Position numbers and translations under genes: made by a program. From Providencia rettgeri (lineage in GTDB: Bacteria > Pseudomonadota > Gammaproteobacteria > Enterobacterales > Enterobacteriaceae), in assembly GCF_001874625.1 (NCBI RefSeq), contig NZ_CP017671.1:2232001-2296000 (forward strand): 64,000 nt of DNA, read 5' to 3'. Numbering within the stretch: position 1 is the first letter of the stretch; every line of letters begins with the position of its first letter. Positions 58,899-64,000 of this stretch are shown here, piece by piece. Below the pieces are notes generated by a model. The model did no database searches, was not told the origin of the DNA, and saw nothing but the letters and a program-made list of their open reading frames with translations.

Positions 58899-59144
58899 TT
58901 GTATGCAGTTATTGTCTCATTATTGCTACATGGTGGGCTAACTTATTACAGTCTACGGAGCAGTTCAGTATCTGCAAAAATATTGGTACCGATTAATTCA
59001 GATGTCATAACGGTTGCTTTATCTCAATTACTGGTTGAAAAACAAATCGCTAAAACTGAAGACCCCCTTGTTGGTTCGAGTGGATTAATGAGTTCGCCAG
59101 TTGAATTGGAAAGCGCACTAATTGAGGTCGCAAAAAAACAGTGA
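58899..59144 (+). pseudogene. Fragment resembling the N-terminus of TonB/TolA
   Basis: This 81-codon frame starts only from a TTG; the open frame extends upstream to a stop at 58866 but contains no ATG. It encodes one transmembrane helix, LYAVIVSLLLHGGLTYYSL, holding S-x3-H, the motif by which TonB and TolA engage ExbB/ExbD or TolQ/TolR. A TonB-like segment follows (VPINSDVITVALSQLLVEKQ). There is no Pro-rich linker or C-terminal receptor-binding domain, and the frame ends after EVAKKQ. It is therefore likely a decayed energy-transducer gene. The rest of the 699-nt rnd-minE gap (58648-59346) holds a hairpin after rnd (about 58655-58680), the inverted repeat at 59234 and the terminator at 59313. 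Confidence 0.4.
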
Positions 59145-59233
59145 AACGTATAGCAAAGACAGGTCATCAAAAACAAAAATTAATTTGAATAAGCCCAAGA
59201 AAAGCTCATAGAGTGAGAATAAATTGAACAGCC

Positions 59234-59271
59234 TATCTTATTATTTCTCATTAGAGAAATAATAAGATAGA
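59234..59271. repeat. 17-bp perfect inverted repeat
   Basis: CTATCTTATTATTTCTC (59234-59250) and its exact complement (59255-59271) flank a 4-nt ATTA loop. There is no T-tract on either side. It lies between the TonB-like fragment and the min operon terminator. The perfect long stem is unusual for its AT content and may mark an old insertion or a strong RNA hairpin. Confidence 0.65.
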
Positions 59272-59312
59272 AAGACTGGCATCACAGCGATGTAATGCTT
59301 GGGTTGAAAAGC

Positions 59313-59337
59313 AAGCCGCCATAGTAAATAGCGGCTT
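59313..59337 (-). terminator. Terminator of the minCDE operon
   Basis: An AAGCCGC / GCGGCTT stem with an 11-nt loop lies 10 nt after the minE stop, followed on the minus strand by GCTTTTC. Confidence 0.75.
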
Positions 59338-59346
59338 CTTTGCAAA

Positions 59347-59631
59347 TTATTTTTCAGCTGTTGAACTTTTTATTTCGTCACCTTCAGGTAACGTAACATT
59401 GAGCTCTAGAACAGAGATATCATCGCCTTTTTGTTCAAACTGCACTGATAACATATCAGGGTCAACCTGAACATATTTACAAATAACTTGCAGAATATCG
59501 CGTTTCATATCGGCCAGATATGGGGGTTCACTATCACCACGGCGACGTTCTGCAACGATGATTTGCAATCGCTCTTTTGCGATATTCGCTGTCGGTTTTT
59601 TTCTCGACAGAAAGAAATCCAATAAAGCCAT
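59347..59631 (-). CDS. minE: Cell-division topological specificity factor MinE
   Basis: This 94-residue protein drives MinD release from the membrane and gives Min oscillation. The N-terminal amphipathic membrane-targeting helix and anti-MinCD region ([31 protein letters not shown]) and the dimerising C-terminal domain match E. coli MinE (88). The C-terminus carries about six extra residues (KSSTAEK). It starts 3 nt after minD. Confidence 0.97.
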   Translation of the reverse strand: MALLDFFLSRKKPTANIAKERLQIIVAERRRGDSEPPYLADMKRDILQVICKYVQVDPDMLSVQFEQKGDDISVLELNVTLPEGDEIKSSTAEK

Positions 59632-59634
59632 TAT

Positions 59635-60450
59635 TTATCCCCCAAATAGGCGTTTTAAGAAACCTTTTTTCTCTTCTTCAATGAAACGGATAGGGCGTTC
59701 TTCGCCTAAAATACGTGCAACACAATCATCATACGCTTGGCCCGCTTCGGACTCAGTATCTAAAATAACGGGTTCACCTTGGTTAGATGAGCGCAGTACC
59801 GATTGATCTTCAGGAATAACACCAATTAAAGGAATGCAAAGGATTTCAAGTACATCTTCCATACTTAGCATATCACCGCGGGTAACACGGCCTGGGTTAT
59901 AACGAGTCAGTAGTAAATGTTCTTTAATTGGCTCTTCACCTCTTTCAGCACGACGTGATTTAGAGGCTAAAATACCTAAAATACGGTCAGAGTCACGGAC
60001 GGAAGAAACTTCTGGGTTTGTAGTAATAATAGCTTCATCAGCAAAGTAGAGCGCCATTAATGCGCCACTTTCAATACCAGCTGGTGAGTCACAAACGATA
60101 AAGTCAAAGCCCAAGTTATCACTTAATTCATCAAGGACTTTAGCGACCCCCTCACGAGTTAATGCATCTTTGTCGCGAGTTTGTGAAGCGGGTAAAATAA
60201 ATAGGTTTTCGGTGCGTTTATCTTTAATCAGTGCCTGATTTAGGGTAGCGTCACCTTGGATGACGTTCACGAAGTCATACACTACTCGACGTTCACACCC
60301 CATAATAAGGTCAAGGTTACGTAGGCCGATATCAAAATCGATCACTACCGTTTTGTTTCCTTTTTGTGCCAGGCCAGTAGCTATGGCCGCGCTTGAAGTG
60401 GTTTTACCAACGCCACCTTTACCAGAAGTCACTACAATTATGCGTGCCAT
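59635..60450 (-). CDS. minD: Septum-site ATPase MinD
   Basis: This 271-residue deviant Walker A ATPase (GKGGVGKTTSSAAIA, residues 8-22) binds the membrane through a C-terminal amphipathic helix (EEKKGFLKRLFGG) and recruits MinC. Catalytic Asp residues are in VIDFDIGLRNLD and FIVCDSPAG. It sits between minC (23 nt upstream) and minE. Confidence 0.98.
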   Translation of the reverse strand: MARIIVVTSGKGGVGKTTSSAAIATGLAQKGNKTVVIDFDIGLRNLDLIMGCERRVVYDFVNVIQGDATLNQALIKDKRTENLFILPASQTRDKDALTREGVAKVLDELSDNLGFDFIVCDSPAGIESGALMALYFADEAIITTNPEVSSVRDSDRILGILASKSRRAERGEEPIKEHLLLTRYNPGRVTRGDMLSMEDVLEILCIPLIGVIPEDQSVLRSSNQGEPVILDTESEAGQAYDDCVARILGEERPIRFIEEEKKGFLKRLFGG

Positions 60451-60473
60451 GAATAATTCCTTGTAAATAAGGT

Positions 60474-61175
60474 CTAAATTAAATATTCGATGTTAAGTTT
60501 ATTATCAACTAAACGAAGTTTAGTTGCTTTGGCAAGATAATCAGCAGGGATTTGATCGCTCAACCAATATTCACCTGCAATTGAAACTAATTCAGCTTGC
60601 AAGTGAGTACAGTAAATCTGGCTTTCAACATCACCAGAGGCACCTGCTAATGCGCGACCTCTCATCATGCCATATATATGAATATTACCATCTGCTAACA
60701 GTTCTGCACCTGCGCTCACATTACTTGTGACGATTAGATCACTATTTGGTGCGTAAATGCGTTGCCCAGAACGAACAGGGGTATTTATAATTCGAGTTTT
60801 ACGATACAGCGGCTCAGTTTGAACCGTCGTAACCTGAGTTTCAGCTTGCACTTCAACAGGTTTTTGGCTTTTACCTTCATTCAATACCGGTAAACCAACA
60901 TCATTTGCTTTTTGTCGTAACTGTGGGTCAGTACATCCGCTGACACCGACAATTCGTAAACCAGCTGAAATAACGGACTTGTGAATACTCGATAAGTCTA
61001 CATTTGGTGATAGTTCAGCAATATTAATTACGACAGGGGCATTTTTAAAGAAGTCAGGAGCTTGACTTACTTTATCTTGCAGCGCTTTTTTGATGAGTTT
61101 AGGCTCTTCACTGTATAAGTGAATTACTGAAAGAGTAAAACTGCTGCCTTTAAGTTCTATTGGCGATTGTGGCAT
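60474..61175 (-). CDS. minC: Septum inhibitor MinC
   Basis: This 233-residue protein blocks FtsZ assembly away from midcell. The N-terminal FtsZ-inhibiting domain (about 1-110) is joined by a variable linker (about 110-130) to the C-terminal beta-helix, which has [48 protein letters not shown] and binds MinD. It is the first gene of minCDE and diverges from ycgL across 129 nt, as in E. coli. Confidence 0.97.
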   Translation of the reverse strand: MPQSPIELKGSSFTLSVIHLYSEEPKLIKKALQDKVSQAPDFFKNAPVVINIAELSPNVDLSSIHKSVISAGLRIVGVSGCTDPQLRQKANDVGLPVLNEGKSQKPVEVQAETQVTTVQTEPLYRKTRIINTPVRSGQRIYAPNSDLIVTSNVSAGAELLADGNIHIYGMMRGRALAGASGDVESQIYCTHLQAELVSIAGEYWLSDQIPADYLAKATKLRLVDNKLNIEYLI

Positions 61176-61304
61176 CTATCTAGACTCAGCAAATTAAAAT
61201 TTCCGAAACAATCCTCGGGTGAAGATATTCTGTAAAACAATAGCATGTTATAGTTACTGTATTCTTCAAGCAAGCTAATGAACTAAGAAAAAGAGTTAAA
61301 TATA

Positions 61305-61574
61305 ATGATTTGTGCAATTTATAGAAGCCCTAAGCGTGAGCAAACTTATCTTTATATTGAAAAGAAAGATGATTTTTCACGGGTTCCTGAGGACTTATTA
61401 GCCCAATTTGGAACACCACAATTTGCTATGCTTATTGCGTTGGATAAACGCGACAGGCTTGCCAATGCTGACTTAGCACGTGTTAAGGCCGATCTTATCG
61501 ATGTTGGTTATTACCTACAATTCCCACCTCCGGTGGAAAATTTGCTTTCAGAACACAAAGAACTGAATAACTGA
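61305..61574 (+). CDS. ycgL: YcgL-domain protein
   Basis: This 89-residue protein of the YcgL family (UPF0745) begins [76 protein letters not shown], which covers the whole family domain. Function is unknown. It is divergent from minC and precedes the lytic transglycosylase by 47 nt, so these and ycgM/ycgN may form one transcription unit. Confidence 0.94.
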   Translation: MICAIYRSPKREQTYLYIEKKDDFSRVPEDLLAQFGTPQFAMLIALDKRDRLANADLARVKADLIDVGYYLQFPPPVENLLSEHKELNN

Positions 61575-61621
61575 AGCAAATTAAGAAAATCCTGAAAAGT
61601 AATTCTGTCTGGAGGATACGA

Positions 61622-62710
61622 ATGAAACCAACATTATTATATACATTAGTCGCTGGTTTGCTTTTAGCAAGTTGTTCTGCGACACAACCTGAATCCGTGG
61701 TAACTCAACCGATTACTGCAAAACAAAACGAGGCAATAATTCAAGAAGTTGCCGCGCTAGATAAAGCATTTCCAATTGAACAACGTGAACCAGAGCAATT
61801 TCCTGCCTATGTGGAATTACTAAAAGAACATGCTGTTGCACAAGGGATTAAACCCGCAACGATTGAGCGAGCCTTTGCTAATATACATTTTATAGAGCGA
61901 GTGGTAAAAGCAGATAAAGGTCAGCCAGAAAAAAGAGCGACCGTTACATTAGCCAGCTATTTAAAAAATGTCTTGCCACAATCACGGGTTAACGCAGGGT
62001 ATAATAAATACTTAGAAAATAAAAACTTGTTGGATTCCACTAGCCAAAAATATGGGGTGCCACCCCAATTTATTGTATCGTTATGGGGATTAGAAAGTGG
62101 ATTTGGGCGCTCTCAAGGGAAAGAGGATGTCATTTCTGCTCTTGCGACACTGTCGTTCGAAGGGCGTAGAGAGGCGCTTTTTAGTAAACAATTATTAGCC
62201 GCACTTGAAATAATGGATAAAGGCTTCATTCCAGAAGACCAGCAATTGAAAGGTTCATGGGCCGGGGCGATGGGGCAGAGCCAATTTATGCCAACCTCAT
62301 ACTTATCCTATGCCGCAGATGGCGATGGCGATGGGAAAATGGATATATGGGCTAATAAGGCCGATGTTTTTGCCTCTATTGCCAATTACCTATCAACTGA
62401 GGGCTGGCAATCACAATTACCTTGGGGTTATCAAGTCACTTTACCTGCTGATTTCAACCGAACTCTGGAAGGCGTAAAAACTGAACAAGGGAAAACAGTG
62501 AGCGAATGGCAACAATTAGGTGTTAAATTGCCTACAAGTGCGCAATTATCTCCAGACGTGAAAACATGGGTAGTTATCCCTGATGATCCAGAAGGGAGAA
62601 CATTTTTAGTGACTGAAAACTTTCGCACCATTATGCATTGGAACCGCTCATATTATTTTGCACTGAGTGTTTGTATGATGGCAGATGGCATCGCTAACAA
62701 AATAAAATAA
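61622..62710 (+). CDS. Membrane-bound lytic murein transglycosylase, MltB family
   Basis: This 362-residue lipoprotein (lipobox LLASC, C18) cuts peptidoglycan glycan strands to 1,6-anhydro ends. It has the MltB/SLT-type catalytic block SLWGLESGFGRSQG with E158 as general acid and the downstream SWAGAMGQSQFMPTSYLSYAADGDGDGKMDIW. It differs from E. coli MltB in context (next to ycgL and ycgM, not srlA). It is probably a second family member, not MltB itself. An AGGA site (GGAGGATACG) precedes the ATG. Its stop codon overlaps an upstream in-frame ATG of ycgM. Confidence 0.9.
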   Translation: MKPTLLYTLVAGLLLASCSATQPESVVTQPITAKQNEAIIQEVAALDKAFPIEQREPEQFPAYVELLKEHAVAQGIKPATIERAFANIHFIERVVKADKGQPEKRATVTLASYLKNVLPQSRVNAGYNKYLENKNLLDSTSQKYGVPPQFIVSLWGLESGFGRSQGKEDVISALATLSFEGRREALFSKQLLAALEIMDKGFIPEDQQLKGSWAGAMGQSQFMPTSYLSYAADGDGDGKMDIWANKADVFASIANYLSTEGWQSQLPWGYQVTLPADFNRTLEGVKTEQGKTVSEWQQLGVKLPTSAQLSPDVKTWVVIPDDPEGRTFLVTENFRTIMHWNRSYYFALSVCMMADGIANKIK

Positions 62711-62733
62711 TGATAGTAGATAGGAGTCCCCTT

Positions 62734-63390
62734 ATGTATCAACATCGTGATTGGCAAGGTGCGTTACTTGATTTCCCAGCAAACAAAGTAGTTTGTGTGG
62801 GTAGTAACTATGCAAAGCATATTAAAGAGATGGGGTCAGCGGTTCCTGAAGAGCCTGTGGTTTTTATTAAGCCAGAAACAGCTTTATGCGATATTACACA
62901 ATCAATTGTTATTCCAAAAGATTTTGGTGAGGTTCACCATGAAATTGAAATGGCAATTTTAATTGGTATGCCGTTAAAAAATGCCGATGAAGACCGAGTT
63001 TCGCGTTCTATTGTCGGTTATGCAGTTGCTCTGGATTTAACATTACGTGATCTACAAGCTAAATTTAAGCAAGCAGGGCAGCCATGGGAAAAAAGCAAAG
63101 CTTTTGACGGTTCTTGCCCAATTTCTGGTTTTATTCCTGTTAGTAACCCGAATGACCTACAAAATATTGAGCTTTCTTTGGAAATTAATGGTGAAGTTCG
63201 CCAAAGCGGCTCGACGCGTGATATGATCACCCCAATTTTACCACTGATTAGCTACATGTCCCGTTTCTTTACTCTACGTGCAGGGGATGTCATTTTGACT
63301 GGGACTCCTGAAGGTGTAGGCCCATTGGCTTCTGGTGATATGCTGAAGTTATCGATAAATGATCATTCGTTGACTACTCGAATTATTTAA
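62734..63390 (+). CDS. ycgM: YcgM, fumarylacetoacetate hydrolase-family protein
   Basis: This 218-residue protein of the FAH family has the metal-binding core ([37 protein letters not shown]) and the [14 protein letters not shown] block. E. coli YcgM (219) is a relative of oxaloacetate decarboxylase/acylpyruvase FAHD1-type enzymes. ATG 62734 ([19 protein letters not shown]) is preferred to one at 62710, because TAGGAG is 7 nt upstream of it. It lies 20 nt before ycgN. Confidence 0.94.
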   Translation: MYQHRDWQGALLDFPANKVVCVGSNYAKHIKEMGSAVPEEPVVFIKPETALCDITQSIVIPKDFGEVHHEIEMAILIGMPLKNADEDRVSRSIVGYAVALDLTLRDLQAKFKQAGQPWEKSKAFDGSCPISGFIPVSNPNDLQNIELSLEINGEVRQSGSTRDMITPILPLISYMSRFFTLRAGDVILTGTPEGVGPLASGDMLKLSINDHSLTTRII

Positions 63391-63410
63391 TTATAGGATT
63401 AATTAGTATT

Positions 63411-63851
63411 ATGTCGCAGTTTTGGCAAGTTAAAACATTGGATGAAATGACGGATGAGGAATGGGAGTCTCTCTGTGATGGGTGTGGGCAATGTTGCTTA
63501 CACAAATTAATGGATGAAGACACTGATGAAATCTATTTTACTAATGTAGCTTGCAATCAGCTAAATTTAAAAACATGTCAATGTAAGCATTATGAAGACA
63601 GGTTTAGTTATGAAGCGGACTGTATTAAACTTAATCGTTATAATTTAGAAACGTTTGAGTGGTTACCCAATACGTGTGCTTATCGTTTGTTACTTGAAGG
63701 TAAGTCGCTCCCTGCTTGGCATCCATTGAAAACAGGTTCAAAAGCTGCGATGCATAGTGAGGGTATTTCGGTTCGCCATATTGCTGTAAAAGAAATTGAT
63801 GTGGTGGATTGGGAAGAACACATTATGAACCGGCCTATGGGTAGGGGGTAA
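63411..63851 (+). CDS. ycgN: YcgN, UPF0260 cysteine-rich protein
   Basis: This 146-residue protein matches E. coli YcgN (about 153): [45 protein letters not shown], then [10 protein letters not shown] and C-A-Y-R-L-L. The cysteine pattern C-x2-C-x2-CC fits an Fe-S or zinc site of the YkgJ-type family. Function is unknown. Confidence 0.94.
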   Translation: MSQFWQVKTLDEMTDEEWESLCDGCGQCCLHKLMDEDTDEIYFTNVACNQLNLKTCQCKHYEDRFSYEADCIKLNRYNLETFEWLPNTCAYRLLLEGKSLPAWHPLKTGSKAAMHSEGISVRHIAVKEIDVVDWEEHIMNRPMGRG

Positions 63852-63880
63852 TATTCCCCCTCATTGGTAAGGTAATTTTA

Positions 63881-64000
63881 ATGGGTATCTCTTTACTAAC
63901 CGCAGCTTTATCTATTCTCATCAATGCATCTTTATTGCCTGCTCTTGGGGTTTTTATCGAAAAATTCTGTCAGTATGCAGAGATGATGCTTTATACATTT
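63881..64000 (+). CDS. Unidentified ORF, N-terminal part only (3' end cut by window edge)
   Basis: An ATG at 63881 preceded by AAGG at 8-nt spacing opens a frame that runs to the window end (40 residues: MGISLLTAALSILINASLLPALG and on). The N-terminus is hydrophobic, like a signal peptide or a first membrane helix. I cannot identify it. Just upstream, the end of ycgN holds a GGGGG / CCCCC hairpin (about 63844-63860) without a T-tract. Confidence 0.45.
   Translation, partial: MGISLLTAALSILINASLLPALGVFIEKFCQYAEMMLYTF

Overview
This window is a stretch of Enterobacterales chromosome. Gene content and order (ruvC-ruvA-ruvB / znuB-znuC-znuA-mepM-lpxM / pykA-hexR-zwf; cmoA-cmoB-yecN; argS-yecM-cutC; yoaB-yoaA-tsaB-yeaY-fadD-rnd; minC-minD-minE-ycgL; yceB-mdtH-rimJ) follow E. 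coli blocks. The AT-rich composition, the protein divergence and the rearranged order of these blocks point to Morganellaceae, most probably Providencia (inference from memory of the proteins; no search was run). I see no IS element, prophage, CRISPR array, rRNA or plasmid function. One tRNA is present, tRNA-Ser(GGA).

Layout. 0-3.6 kb (minus strand): a ynbA-ynbC-ynbD membrane-lipid cluster without ynbB; ynbD runs off the left edge. 3.8-11 kb: an accessory trans-4-hydroxy-L-proline catabolic locus. It has an epimerase, a D-hydroxyproline oxidase, a deaminase, a semialdehyde dehydrogenase and an AGCS-type symporter, with a divergent PAS-AraC regulator that carries a frameshift. 11-21 kb: tRNA-Ser, ghrA, ycdY, yceB, mdtH, rimJ, murJ, argS, yecM, cutC. 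21.3-25.3 kb: dmsABC (anaerobic DMSO respiration) behind a perfect FNR box; dmsA has an in-frame TAA at the end of its Tat signal peptide. 25.3-28.6 kb: cmoBA, yecN, a Nudix gene and a DUF4377-like lipoprotein. 29-34.6 kb: aspS-nudB-yebC-ruvC-ruvA-ruvB. 35-45.6 kb: zinc uptake with a Zur box, mepM, lpxM, pykA, hexR, zwf, pdxK. 45.9-47 kb: mdtJI with a long leader. 47.1-50.9 kb: a three-subunit periplasmic gluconate 2-dehydrogenase-type complex. 51.3-64 kb: yoaB, yoaA, tsaB, yeaY, a candidate sRNA, fadD, rnd, a TonB-like fragment, minCDE, ycgL, a lytic transglycosylase, ycgM, ycgN and a truncated final ORF.

How it works together. The hydroxyproline genes form a complete route to 2-oxoglutarate plus a transporter. 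Both lesions sit in conditional functions: the PAS-AraC regulator beside the hydroxyproline genes and the catalytic subunit of DMSO reductase. Either may be real decay or a sequencing error. Most other genes are housekeeping: translation and tRNA modification, envelope synthesis, recombination, central carbon metabolism and division-site placement. The points that most repay attention are the hydroxyproline island, the dmsA nonsense codon behind an intact FNR promoter, a free-standing promoter/terminator unit upstream of fadD that looks like an sRNA gene, the 64-codon ORF in the mdtJI leader, and the rnd-minE gap with a TonB-like fragment and a 17-bp perfect hairpin.
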